From Hawksworthiomyces lignivorus (lineage: Eukaryota; Ascomycota; Sordariomycetes; Ophiostomatales; Ophiostomataceae), in assembly GCA_002917075.1 (NCBI GenBank), contig NTMA01000002.1, positions 806,001 through 870,000 of the forward strand: a stretch of 64,000 bases of DNA, given 5' to 3'. Shown one piece after another: positions 10,962 to 23,597 of the stretch. Within the stretch, counting starts at the first letter, position 1, and every line of letters begins with the position of its first letter. The position numbers and the translations under genes were made by a program. The notes below the pieces were generated by a model. It did not search any database. It was not told the origin of the DNA and saw only the letters and a list, made by a program, of their open reading frames with translations.

Positions 10962-13900
10962 TTAATAGCGAAGGACAACACCCCGGGTGCCGCCCTCCAG
11001 CGCCTGCAGACGAGCTGCGGCTAGGTTCTCCATGGCCATGATGTGTGCATGGTAGCTGGCGTCATCATCCGCAACAGACGCCACCTGCTGAGCAGGGTTG
11101 CTCTGCTTCAGCTGCACGATTACCTCCTCTTCTTCCGGTTGTTCAGGCTGCTCCGGCTGCTCCGGCTGCTCCGGCTGCTCCGGCTGTGGCTCCGAGACTG
11201 GGATCTGATAGGTGGCAAGTGATGCCGCAGCCTCACGCTCACGCTCGAGCGCTTCGATCTGCGCCAGCATATCCTCATCAGACATCTGTTGCGGCTGTTG
11301 TTCCTCCACCGAGTGGAAGAAAGCAGGGTGCAGCTTCGTCACGTCGTTGACCGCTTCGGAAGCACGGTCTGCAGATGAGGAACCTGCAAAGACAGGGTGC
11401 GACCGAGCGGCATCAAAGGGGTAGCTCCGGGCGAGAGCCTGGTCTAGAGCCACGTGCCACTGGTTCGGCGTGGCACTAATACGCCGCTGCAGCCAGGAGT
11501 AGCTGGCGTCAACAGCCTCTTGCAGGGCGTCGTTCCAGTCATTCTCCGATGCTGCAGGCCGCTGCAGGTGCTGCTGTGTAGGCAGCAGGGGCGTGGTCTT
11601 CAGGGCCATGCGCATTTTGTCAATTTCGGCCTCAGCTGCCTTTGCAGTATCAATGACCGGGGTAGGCTGCGTCGACAAGCCAGTGGCTGCCTTCATCTTC
11701 TCCCACCATGTTGGCGGTTTGCCACCCACATTGCTGGAGATGATGGTATCATCCTGGACGATCGGCAGAGCCTTGCGGTCCTGGGCCAATATCCAGTTAT
11801 ACTGCGGCTCCTTGAGCTTCTGAGCATTGTCGCTGCTCCAAAGGCTAGAGGAAGTCAGAGCCAGGTTGGGTAGATGAGCCAGAGACCGCGGCACGCGGAC
11901 CATGTTGATGGCTGCAGGCTCCTTGGCCGTAGTACGGACAGGGGCGCGCAGCTTTTGGACAGCGGCAACGTCACGGTCAAACAGATGCTCCTTGGCCCAC
12001 ACCTTAGGGATTGGCATGGGAGCCCACATCATCGAGGTGTGCCCGCTCGCAGACGTCCAGAGGCTGGAAGACATGAGCTTCTCCAGCTGCGTATGCTTGG
12101 GTGTGCGTGGCGTGCGCGGCATATTCAGCCCAGCAGGTTCTTGGTCAGTGGTGCGGATAACAGCAGATTCCATTTCTGCCGCCGCCGCCTCCTTGCTGAA
12201 GAGCATTGCCTTGCCGGTCTTGTTTGCAGCATGAGACTTCTTCGCCCGCGGCATCCACATCTTTGGGTTCTGTGGTAGGCTGCTGCGGGCCTTCTTGCTA
12301 GAAGGAGCGGCCCACAGACTGGAGCGGTCATCAGAGTGCTTTGGCTTGGCGGCCGAAGATGTCTGACTCCAGAGTTGGCTGGACTCTACATTGGCTGCTT
12401 CGGACTTGCGAGGCTTCGAACGGATGGTAGCCGCCTGGCTGACATTGTCGTACGCCTTCCAGGTGTCCTCATCAGGCTGCGCCACTGAGGTCCTCTTGTC
12501 AGGCACATACGACTCTACCTTCTGCTCGTTCCACAGCTCAGAATCTCTGCCAATATTACGGGCACCCGTCTGAAGGCCAATGATCTCATTGACCTCCATA
12601 TCCTCATCTCTGCCCTCGTTATCCGATGGCATCTCGGCAATGTAGTCACCGACGACAGAGCCAGTAGATAATGGCGGCGGGAAGAGGCTGAGTTTCGAAG
12701 GAATCTGCTCTGTCTTTAGGAGACTGGCAATCTCCCAAAGTGTGGTCTCATCAAAGCCGTCATCGCTGCCTGAACCATCATCATCAAATCCCTGCTCATC
12801 AGCGTACTGTTCATCTTCTTCGTCGTAGTCGTCAAAAAATGAGGACGAGTACTCCTCAGCCTCAAGCTGCTTGGCGCGTGCCTCCAACGCAGAGTTAATA
12901 TGGCCACCGCCTGAAGCCATGGTTCCAGGCATGGCCATGAAAGGCGCGCCTCTGGATGGTAGGGGAACCTTCACAGTGTCGGACCGCTCACCCCATGGAA
13001 ACTGGAAGATGCCGAGCGTGCCGCGCTTGTCGGGAAGAGGCTCTGGGCTCTCCAAGATGTCTGGGAGCATAGTAACTCGCTTGCTGCGTCTTGGTGGACG
13101 CTGAGTCACGGGCCGCGGGGCCTTTTGTGACAGCCGCTGACGATCCGCTTCCAAAGCTTCCATCTCAAGCTCCAGCTCTTCCATTCTCTGTTCGTCAGAC
13201 TGTGTAAGCGGCTGCGGCTGCTCTTCTGGTTCTTGATGTTCAGAGGTTTCATGAGACATCGGCTGCGAGTGTGCAGACCAAAGGCCGTGCTCGTGGGTCT
13301 GCTCAGCTGCCTTCATATTCATTGCCCAGAGCGAAACGGACTCAATTGGAAGAGGGCCAGACCGAACCTGGTTCTTCTTGCCGGGCACAGCCTTCCTTAA
13401 CGAGGACACTAAAGAATCTGAAATTGTCGCGGACATGACTGTTGATTCATGGGCCAGCTTTGGGCCAGCGGTCCACAGCATGTCTTTCGATTTGCTCGAA
13501 ACCTGCTGCTTCTTTACTGACGGCACCCACAAACTTGGCACGTTGGCAGCTGCATTCTTCTGGGATTCCTTTGCAAGAGAGGCAGAGATAACCATGCCAA
13601 TGTCTTGCGGAAGACGCCGCTCGTGCTCCATGTCTGAGTCGCCCGAGTCGGGGGGGGTGGGGCTACCAAGATTGGCCATGCTGTTCATGTATGAGTTCTC
13701 ATTGTTCTTACGCATCGGAGCTACCATCTTAGATGCCAGAGCCTCTTCCATGGCGGGCTTTCCAAGGGTTGCATTCTGGATCCGGGAACGTCTTGCAGCT
13801 CTGCGATCGGCGCCAATATTCATGGTCGAGCCAGCTGCTTTGCTGGGTTGTGGCTGCGGCTCTCTTAATGAATCACGATTGTTGATCGCAGACAGGCGGC

Positions 13901-16900
13901 GTGCTTCAACACCAGGTGAGGCCGTCTGCATTGACGACAGAGAGTCGTGGCGGAGATCATGCTGCATCTCCTGCCAGTGGCCGGCCTGCATGTCCATCTC
14001 CTTTTCCAAGTTGTCCAGCAGCGCAAGGCGTCGACTGGGGCTCTCTGTTGCTGCCAGATCGGCCTCTTCGTACTTCTTCAGCTGTGCTTGAATGAGCGCA
14101 AGAGCTTGGTCTGGCGACTCTAGTGGGGAAGGCTCAGCAGCTTTGACAATAACCGGGTTCTTGGTCGACGAGGGGTTCAGAAGAAGAGGCGTGGGAGGTG
14201 GCATCTTTCGCGACATTCTCTCTTTGCGACCCGAGAATGTCGGCAAGTCGTCTCCAACACGCCGATGCCATTGTGACTCTCGTTTGCTGTTTCGGTCTCT
14301 TGGACGCTCATCTTCTTCGTCAGACATCGGAGGCGAGTCAGCCCGGCCCTTGTATGTAGTAGACGGCAAGAAGTAGGTGTTATCGACAGCAGCTGCGCGA
14401 TCGCCGTTGATGTATGTGGCCTTTGCAACTTGGAGGTTGGTTGAGATGGGTACAGCAACAACAGACGAGTGAACAGAGCCCCAGTTGGTCGTACCATCAT
14501 CGTGCGTTTGCGAATCTGTGCTCATAGTAGCCGTCGAATCACGAACAGGAGGGAGAACAGGAGACGAGGCGCGTTTCCTTCCAGCGGTAGTAACACTGTC
14601 CGCACCCATGGACGGCCGTGAAGACGTCTCGCTAGTATCAGCAGTGCCAGGCAACCAAGAGTTGCCCACGTCATCAGAAGCCCTATGTGTCTGGTCTTCA
14701 CTCATGCGGCTGACGTTTCTTTGAGGGAGCTCGTCAACCTCCAGAATATTCTCTGTCTTGACAGACGTTCTCCCTGTCCGGTTTGTGCTCATGGACATAC
14801 GGTTAGCCGCATCGCCATCGAAGCCCTCTGTCGGCGACATTGTAATTGGCATGAAATCCTGAGGCAGCTGGGGCATTTCAGGAACGGACGATCGGCGCCG
14901 CGCTTTGTTGTCTCCGCTTGGCGGCGTGGGGAAGAAAAGTGTCATTTTCTCATCGAATGTCATGCTCTTCGTATCGTTGGGATGCGGTCGATCGGCAATG
15001 GGATTGGGTCGCTCCATCTTGAGATTCATGCCCTTCGGAGGGAGAGGCAAGGGTGGCAGCTGCGTAGGGCTTCCAGGGTTTGAAAGGAGAATCGACTTCC
15101 GACCAATAATTGAACCGCCAGATCGGCTGCGACGGTGGCCGGCCAAGTTCGGCGACGGCTCCGCAGGGAAGATGGCTCGGTCTTTCTCAACATGTCTAGG
15201 GATCGGTCGAGGGCGATTTACAACAGACAGCTGCGAACGTCGTTTGTCCTCTTGGATGTTGGCGTCGTCAATAATGCTCTGTACTGTCTCTGGGTTGTCG
15301 TACACAATGTTGTTCATAAACATGACGGTCTGTTGGCGTCCGGCACCCGCTTCTTTGGCAAGGGCTTTCACGGCCATTGCACGAGGATTGCCCGGCAACC
15401 CATTGGTCGGACGCCTCTGCAGAGCAGACTTCGAAGGTTCAGGCGGAGGTGGCTCGGAAGTCTCTCGGATCTGGCGTGACGGGCGAATATTTGGGCGCAT
15501 TACTGTCGGGTCTGGGCCGACTGGAGGCGGCGGCAAGTCGTCTTTGTCCTGCATCGGTCGAGGTGGAGCAGTCACTGGCTGCATCGCTGCTGCAGTCTGC
15601 TGTGGTTCAAACATGAATTGCACTTGTTCTGGGAGTTCCCACGCAACTGGTTGCTGCATCTGCTCCTGTCGTGGAGGTGGCAGAGGAGCTGTCGGAGAAG
15701 GCACAGCAGGGGAATAGACTGAGATCGTGACGGCGGATCTGCGAGATACTGTCCTATTCTCTTCGCTATCTACAGGTGGCTGCCTTGGAGATCGCCTGCG
15801 CAGCTCTTCAACACCGGGAGACAGCTGGGCTGAGGAAGTGACAGCCATAGGAATCGGTTCCAGACTGGCGCCAGTTGGCAGGGGTGGCTGAGAAGAAACG
15901 GATGCGACTTCTTTCCGCTTCAAGCTGACAACGCGTTTGAAGCCTTCGTCGGCAGACAAGTTGGGAGGCTGTGGAGCAGGGCGCTTAGCAATCAGTGCAG
16001 ATTCTCTCTGGAAGTCGTTCGCGGCAATTTCCCGCCGTTCTCGTTCATTCCTTGCAGCGTCTTCTAAGCTAATGGTTGCAATCTTGTTGAGAGGGTTCTG
16101 GTCGCCATTGGCTTCAAGAATAGGGTTCGAGATCTTGATTTTATTGCCAGCCGGGCCACCTCGTAAATCCAAGAGGCTGCGCTTCGTCTTGACACTCCCT
16201 TGAAGGCGAATGTCTACCTTTTGCACATTCGAGACTGGTTCAGGAGCGGCACGAGTAGGAATGAACTCAAATTCATTTGGAACAGGCAGAGGCGTCACGT
16301 CGACGTTTCTGATAGTTACGGGCCGAGAGAAATTTGCAGGAATTGGGGGAACGTCCGGCCGCGGTGCCTCGCGGGGTTGTTCGAAAGCATTCATGGACAT
16401 AACATCCGAGCGTTTGAGATCCTCGAAGCGGCTCGGTGGATAGTCTGAGTCATCTGTGGAAATGGACCTGCCAGTGGTGATGTTACGCACTCCGGGCGAC
16501 TCTGGGGCACGAGGCGGTCGTGGCACACTCGTTGTCAGAGCATCATTGCAAGCAGTAATGACGACTATTGTCAAAGGTCAGTCTCTGCACTTGCACGGCG
16601 ATAATGGAGAGAAATAGGAGCACATACAAACAAGAATGAGAAGGCCAATGGCAGGCAGCAACGTCCGCAAAAGGAGAACAGTGCTCTGCATGCCTAGAAG
16701 CATAGTCACACTCGTCTAAAGAAATCTGTCAGTTGTTTGTCCGCAGCTAATGCCAAACAAAAAAAAAAAAAAAAAGGAGGTCGGATTCAGATCTACGAAC
16801 CGCTGTCCAGATTGCGAAAGCGACAATAACGAGCAAAATCGACTTGCTGCGAGCAGAACCGGAGCGTCCGTCTCGAACTTCGCTCACTAGGCCGGTCGTG

Positions 16901-17467
16901 AAGGCGCGGATGGCCAACGCAGTAATAATGACAGCGTCTAGGACAACCACGACGATAGCGACAGGCAGCATCGATGATGTCGGAACACAGACCGGGTCAA
17001 ACAAAGGACGTGAGAAGCCAACGAAAACGGCACCGAGAACGAACCTGCCGAGAAGGAGGGTTTGGCCGACCATTTGCTGCATGCCCGATTTGGCACCTTT
17101 GTTGATAGCCCATAGTAAGTACTGCTCGACAGAAAAACGAGCTAGCTGGTCGAAAAGGCCGCTGAGAATGATACCGATTTGGCACGAGGAGGCAGCGGTT
17201 GTGTCGATGGCGATGGAAATGAAATCTGTTTGTGCCCAAAGGGCAGCGCTCAAAAGGAATGTAGTGAGGACCAGCCTCTGGCCGTCCCGAAAAACGGCGG
17301 TGCCATGACCATTGATGTGAAGGAAGAGAGCCGCCGACGCCGCGTTGACGACGATACCACTGAATTGTTAGAGGAACTACACGCAGACTTACGTGAATGA
17401 GAGACGATGCAACTTACAAAGCAAACGCCGCGATGAGGGCCGGGACGGAGGCTCCTGAAGTGGACAT
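10962..17467 (-). CDS. Giant membrane protein: about seven TM helices plus ~1,850-residue disordered tail
   Basis: Predicted 2099-residue protein of unknown function. Exons: 17467-17418, 17359-16801, 16715-16628, 16564-10962; donors GTAAGT, GTTCGT (weak), GTATGT. The first ~240 residues contain about seven hydrophobic helices without a cleavable signal peptide, a 7TM-like arrangement. The rest is charged, Pro/Ser-rich and probably cytosolic and disordered. Features of the tail are several PPxPP-type stretches, a coiled-coil-like EELELEMEALEADRQRL segment, an acidic patch (around 12770-12850), a run of S-L-W motifs (11700-13535), and a tandem E-Q-P repeat near 11143-11180 close to the C-terminus. 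I recall similar large proteins in other Pezizomycotina, sometimes labelled 'glycoprotease family'; nothing here supports protease function. The gene model is good except intron 2, where the donor choice rests on frame and the acceptor. Confidence 0.8.
11143..11180 (-). repeat. Tandem 9-bp repeat encoding E-Q-P units
   Basis: Plus-strand unit CTCCGGCTG repeated about four times with an imperfect first copy, encoding successive Glu-Gln-Pro triplets near the C-terminus of the giant membrane protein. Confidence 0.8.
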
Positions 17468-20400
17468 GATGGCGGTTCCGCCGGTCGCGTAATGGGAACC
17501 GGCCCGCAACAAAAGAGAGCCCAATCAATGGGACATAAGAGTGTATCGTAAACCGGCGAACAGACGAAGAGAAAAAGGAGAGACCGAAGGAAAGAAGAAA
17601 AGGAAACGAAACTAAATCATGTTGACCAAAAAGTCGTGATGCTATTCCGAACGAAGGACAGTGACAGGGCCAGTACGCCGCATGCCAATCATTTGTCGCT
17701 TGACAAAAAGGTATGAAAAAGGAAGAAAAGGGAAGAAAGAGAAAAGAGGAAGAGAAAGTAGGAAAAGGGTAGGAGCAAGAAAGAGACGGACAGTGAGAAG
17801 AGGGAAAGGGGACGGGTAAGACGTAAAAGGTGGAGCTGGAAGAGAAAATCCTCATGCACAGCAACGGTATATGAGAAATAGTGCGTATAATACTATACTT
17901 GGCTTTCCCACATCGTGGAAGCTGCTGGGACAATGACAATCCACATCTACGGGAACAGTCTGATAACAACCATGGGCAGGGTGGGCACCTGCATATAGTG
18001 ATAAAGATACTACAGAGAAGCTCAAGATGGTTTGGGATGGACTGTTGGAGTCGCAGCCATAAGGCTTAGCCGTGGCACAAGAAAGCTATACCTACCGCCC
18101 AGACTGACAGAGGACATTCACTCTCCCTTGATGTTAGGCCTCCTACGTACTGCTCATACGTAACCCCATGCTGCGAGGCAAAAGGCCCTGGCCTCAACAG
18201 AAGGCCTCTCAACTAGACAGGCCTCTTTCTTTTCCTTGTTCTTAGTGGAACGACGTCTCAAACGCTATGGAGCAAGGGACGGTCAGGGCCTTTGTCCGAC
18301 ATGGCTCAATGATGGTCGTTCATGCCGGAGAAGGAGTGGAGAGAGAAGGGGGGCTCTGCGGCACGACTATGATTGGGCGAGCCGCAAGGCTAGCCCGTGC
18401 CAAGCTGATGGAATTTGGTGGGACTGAGGAGTGGGCAATAGCGCAATAGGCGTGTGCTCTGATATAGGGTAGCAGTTTGTTTGGGTAGTGCGGCGGATCC
18501 CTCTTGACGTCTTGTTTCAGTTGAAACCCGAGACGTCGCGGCACCCTGCAACACGACCAGCACGGTGAAAGTGTGAGGAAACTGAAAAAGCGGACGCAAA
18601 AAAAGAACGCTTGTAGTGTGCTTTCAGGGCGATCATCTTCTGATCAGAGTCTGTGGCATCCAAGATTTCTCCTCGTGCGTCTCTGAGAATCAGTGTATGA
18701 AGAGAGCCCTTTGCACGTTTGCTATTCGTGATAGCGGCATTGGACAGCAGAACAGCTGCTGTTCAATTTTTTTTCTTTTTCTTTTTAGTGGCCTCATAAG
18801 CGTCGATCCAGCGCACCATTCATTAGAGCGCATGGCGCAAAGGCGATCGAAACAATCCAAATCGATCAAGCCAAGAGTCGGAAGTGAAAGGTTAACGACT
18901 AGAATATGAACGATTCCACGATTCTGCATAATAGTGTCAGGTTCTTCTTAGCTCTTATTGTGTTTTATTTCTTTCCGGAAATTCGGAGAATAGCGAGATA
19001 ATCTTGGTGCACAAAATACGATGAAAAGCAGAGAGAGCAAGATGGTGAGTCTGTTCGCTTCCCACACAGACGTCTGTCACTCTCTTCTGCATGTTGATGG
19101 AGGGTTGGCATCAAGGATCCAGGTAGCAGGAAATGAGCTAGCACGATGTACAGAAAGAGGCAAAAAGATGCAGAGACTCTGACAGCTGGAGAAGAAAATG
19201 CGATAAGAGCATGTTTTCTCACACGCGTAAAAAAGATTGCAGCGGCTTGCGGTTTGGACCAGGAGGTTCTGGAGTGGTGGGTGCTAGGGGCGTGGCCGAA
19301 GGGGAGGCAATTCGCTTCGCCGCGCACGAACCCCTTTCATTTGGAGTGGGTGACCTGCAGGATACGGAAATGGGTTCGTTCCCGTACCTGAGGCAATGTT
19401 TATTTTTGGTGATTGTGACCCAAGTACGGAGTACGGGGGTATGTATGTAATACGTATGGCAAGGGGAGCAGAAAGGCCAATCTGAAAGATAAAAAAAGAG
19501 ATTGAGAGATGGACGAGATAAAGTTTTTTTTTTTTTTTTGGCGCGTTGCAGTAGCCGTGTGCACTCTCTGCAAGTAAAATGAGAGACGGAGCAGAGAAGG
19601 CAGCTAAGACGACAGGATATGAGACGCATCGTAGTCTCCTCGAATCGCGCAATTGGTCTGACCTGCCCTGGTCTTGCCTCCTGGTCATTGGCCTTGAGCG
19701 TCTGTCATCCTCCTGCCTCTTTCTCTTTTATTACCCCGCGATTGCTTAGGCTGGGAGCTTCTCTATTAAGAAAATCCACAGCTCGAATAATTTTGTGCAA
19801 ATTACGAGAGCAGAAGGACTGTGCGATACGATGCGAGCGATGTGCTTCGCGCCTGCTTTTTACCTGTCAATCCTTCCACAGAATAGACAAGAACCTTATT
19901 TCAATTGAGGCTCTTTTCTTCTAGCTGCTCTTTCTTCAAAAGCTTCGCTTCCATCATAGCTTCTGTCGACCTTCCGTAGAGATTAGCCGCCATTTAGCCA
20001 GCGCCGCCGATGGAGGATCTTCGGGACCTAAAACGAAGCAAAAACAAAGAAGCGAGGCAAATGGCCAGATGGCGGGTTTTTCTGGATCGCCGGATAGGCA
20101 GACAGGCAAATATTGAAAGTCACGAACAGCAAAGAACAAGACATAGACAAGTTCAGATTTGATAGGAGAGAAACAGCAGTACATGTGCTGGAACGATGTC
20201 GGCTGCAGAATTTCGTCTCAACCTGGGTCTTGGCAAGCAACGGGAAGGGCTTGCTGGATGTCCAATTGCCGACACTCTGAAGGTCCATTTCATTTTCACA
20301 AGAAGAGCCAATTTACACGATAGCCTCTATTAGAAGAATATGAAACCATAGATATTATAGAAAGAGCCTAGAAAATGTGAATCAATAAAGAAATAATAGA

Positions 20401-21537
20401 GAACGTTCAAGACAGTCCATACTTCGCCTATTCATCGTGAGTCTCAAAGAAATTCTGAAACAACAACTTGCGTTTACATAAATGAAATGACTGCCAGATA
20501 GGCCGTGGAAATGGCCGAAGCGGTCTTGGAAGGGACTTATCAGATCAAATGGATAGAGGTTCAAAAATAAAATAAAATAAAATAAAGGCTATCAAACAAT
20601 GTCTCACGATGGCACGGCGTTTCTCGTTCGACAGATGTAGATAGAAAAGACGCGATCAAATCAAGAAGTCACGCAAAATTAGATATTGGAAAAGGAACAG
20701 AAGAAAGTTAATTACTAAGATGGAAGGGCAAATAAAACGAAGAGCGAAAGAGAAGAGAGACTTGACAATGAGTAGAGCTGGCTCCTGAGAGAGCAACACT
20801 TTAAAAAAAAGATAAAGGAAAAAGAACAAAAACGCGAAGACTTGCGAGGAGAAGCAATAACGCACAAAAAGACAGCATCTATCTATCCGTAAGCATGAAA
20901 AAAAGAGTCATCGATGTTTTGATGTGTCTTGCGCACTCGTAAAGTTGTATATCTATTATACTAGTATTTAACGATTACAAGGCAACTCCGCCTCACCGTC
21001 GATTTGGCTACTGAGTTTCTTATTTCAGAGATGTTGCCTCTTCTGGGCATACCTACGATCTGCATCTTGGCCGTATTTTTTTGCGCTCCATCTATTAATC
21101 GCCGTGACTTGGTCCACTCGCTTGTTGCGCCGCCTGGACCTACTGCATGTAGTTTAGCGCTGGAGATGCGTGCCTGTGACGAACAAAGTTGGCGGACTGC
21201 TGCAGGACGCCCGCCCGCCGCCGGTAGCGCTTGGTGTTATCGGGCGGAAGATTGGAATGGGAAGTCTGGAGTTAAGCGTGCGGAGAGGGAGAGCTGGGAG
21301 ATGCCGAAGCGACGGTGATTCCTCATCAAGACGAAGCTGAGCCAATGAGTCACTGTATATTAGAAATTACGCTCACAAAATGTCAGAATTAGGATATAAG
21401 TAAACAGACATCCAGTACTGTTCAGTGATACAAAAGATACAGTCCGGAGCATTCTGAGATAACGGAAAAGATTAGGTACTAAGCATTAGTATAAGCCAAA
21501 TTTGCATTCGGATTTTGAACCGCATCGAGAAGTCAAG
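17468..21537. other. Long gene-free region between divergent genes
   Basis: About 4.1 kb upstream of both the giant membrane protein gene (minus) and the flavin-binding protein gene (plus). It holds purine-rich runs (17700-17830), a poly-T tract near 19525, a TACGGAGTA motif at 19425-19433, and an AT-rich part from about 20280 to 20980. Open frames here are short, lack codon bias and match nothing I recognise. A non-coding RNA or long leader cannot be excluded. Confidence 0.5.
19425..19433. repeat. TACGGAGTA dispersed motif, copy 3
   Basis: Exact 9-mer within GTACGGAGTACG in the 17.5-21.5 kb gene-free region. Confidence 0.6.
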
Positions 21538-22454
21538 ATGGGCCGCTTCGAGTTAGAATACCCCAAGGAGCCGTACAGCACCGTCAAGCGGAAGAACTCG
21601 CGAGGTGCCACTCCCTCTGCCCTGCCAAAGCACTTTCTAGACCCTTTGCTAACGTCATCCCAGCATCCTATGCCCTCAAGACCATCCACGGCATTGTCAA
21701 CGAGGCCCAGCTGCTGCATGTCGCCTTCCAGCCGGCCGACTCGCCCTTCCCGGCGGTCCTGCCCATGATCGGCCAGATGGGCTCCTTTGACCGGCCCAGC
21801 GCCGACCTCGGCGACGTCCTGGACCTGTACCTGCACGGGTACGTATCGTCGCGGCTGATCAACGTGTCGAGGAGCGCAACAAAGGAGACGGCCGCGGACG
21901 GTGCCAGCGACAGCGCCGGAGCCAGCGAGGGCCTCCCCGTGACGGTGGCGGCCAGCCTCGTGGACGGCCTGGTGCTGGCGCTGACGCCCAACGCGCACAG
22001 CTACAACTACCGGTCGGCGGTACTGTTCGGCCACGCGACGCTGGTGACGGACCTCGAGGAGCGCCTCTACGCCATGGAGCTCATCACCAACGGCGTGGTG
22101 CCCGACCGCTGGCGCAACACGCGCGTGCCGCCCAACGCCGCCGAGCTGCAGAGCACCAGCGTGCTCAGGGTGCGCATCGCGCGCGGCAGCGCCAAGGTGC
22201 GGGCCGGCCTGCCCCACGACGACCGCGTCGACCTGCAGGACGAGGGCGTCCTCGATAGCGTCTGGGCCGGCGTGGTGCCCGTCTACACGGCGCTCGGCGC
22301 TCCCATCCCCGCCACCTACAACCGCGTGGACCCTGTACCCGAGCACGTCGTGCAGTTCCGGAAAGACTTTAACGTCGCGTCGGAAGAGCAGTCTCTGGCC
22401 GCTGCCGAGGAGCCGCCGGAGCCTGCCAAGGGCAAGCATGATGATGAAGAATAA
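21538..22454 (+). CDS. Flavin-nucleotide-binding protein (pyridoxamine 5'-phosphate oxidase-like, NimA-type)
   Basis: Predicted 285-residue soluble protein with a split-barrel FMN-binding fold of the PNPOx-related group. Exons 21538-21604 and 21664-22454; the intron has donor GTGCCA and acceptor CAG and joins ...KRKNSR to ASYALKTIHGIVNEAQ in frame. Recognisable pieces are the N-terminal RFELEYPKEPYSTVKR segment, ASYALKTIHGIVNEAQLLHV, PMIGQMGSF, a Leu/Tyr-rich LDLYLHGYVSSRL segment, and the FGHATLVTDLEERLYAMELI stretch that begins the second half of the barrel. The C-terminal ~25 residues are acidic. Members bind FMN or related flavins; bacterial relatives include 5-nitroimidazole reductases. 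The physiological substrate in fungi is not known. GC is high and it has a clear coding bias against its flanks. Confidence 0.88.
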
Positions 22455-22741
22455 TGTGAAATGGATGTGGAGGAGAGGGGAGATGGAGCGGGACTAATTC
22501 AACCCTTCGTATCTCTGCTGTTTGATTTGCTTGCTGAAGTGCCATTATGATAATCAATACTATTTGCTGCATTCGCTATTCAAATTCAACTTTGCTTTCC
22601 ATCTCTAGAGAAGATACCTCTGAGGATCCTCGTAAACCGCATCTCATTCTCTTCGAGCTCCCTTTATCATTAATGATATGCTATCCCTTTTACTTCTATC
22701 CAGCTTGATTTTTGGCCTCAATAATGACCGGCGACGATTCT

Positions 22742-23537
22742 CTACCACATCTCCCAGACCTTGGCTGGCACCACCATCCGCATTACCTTCCAGTGGCCTA
22801 GCGCCGTCTCGGAGTGGTGCTTGGTCAGCTGCACAGTGTCGTTGCGGCGCACGACGCGCACTGGCTCCGGGGACTTGAAGTCGCTGTCGAGGACCTCGTA
22901 GGCCGGGGACAGGAAGCGCTTGCGCGTCTCGCTGTTGAGCTGGTCGGCCTTCTCAGGGTCGCGGAAGGTGATGGGCTTGCCGTTCTTGGTGCAGAAGATG
23001 ACGACGTTGGCAAAGTCGGGCTCGCCCTCCTCCATGGCGTCAGGCGGGTGCTCGCGGAAGACGCGGCACGTGGGAAACACGGTCTTGATAGTGTGCACGA
23101 CGGCCTTGATCGGGGCCAGGCTCATATCGCCGGCGTAGTTCTGGGGAGTAGTGGTCAGCAAGGAAGGAGCGCAAGAGCAAGAGGAGGCAAGGAGACGCAC
23201 AATGGCGATGACGCCGTTTAGCTTCAGCAGGCGGTACAGGTTGTTCAGGAACTCGACCGTGAATAGCGGCACCGGCTCGGCGCCGCCGGTGAAGACGTCG
23301 TGGATGATGTAGTCGTAGCGCGGGCGATCCTTGTACGGCTGGGCGACCAGCCGGTCGGTGTAGGCGACGGCGTCCTCGAGGATGGCCGTGTGGTTCTTGG
23401 GCAGGTGGAAGTACTCGCTGGCCAGGGCATGCACGACTGGGTCGATCTCGACCACGGTGGTGTCGATGCCGTGCGCGACCAGCGCGGCCGGCGCCGTGCC
23501 GATGCCCATGCCGCTATGTGTTTGTTAGACAAGACAG

Positions 23538-23597
<60 letters not shown>

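Noticed and set aside
10962..17467. Protease function for the giant membrane protein
   Set aside because: Similar proteins carry a 'glycoprotease' label in some annotations as I recall, but no metal-binding or catalytic motif is visible.
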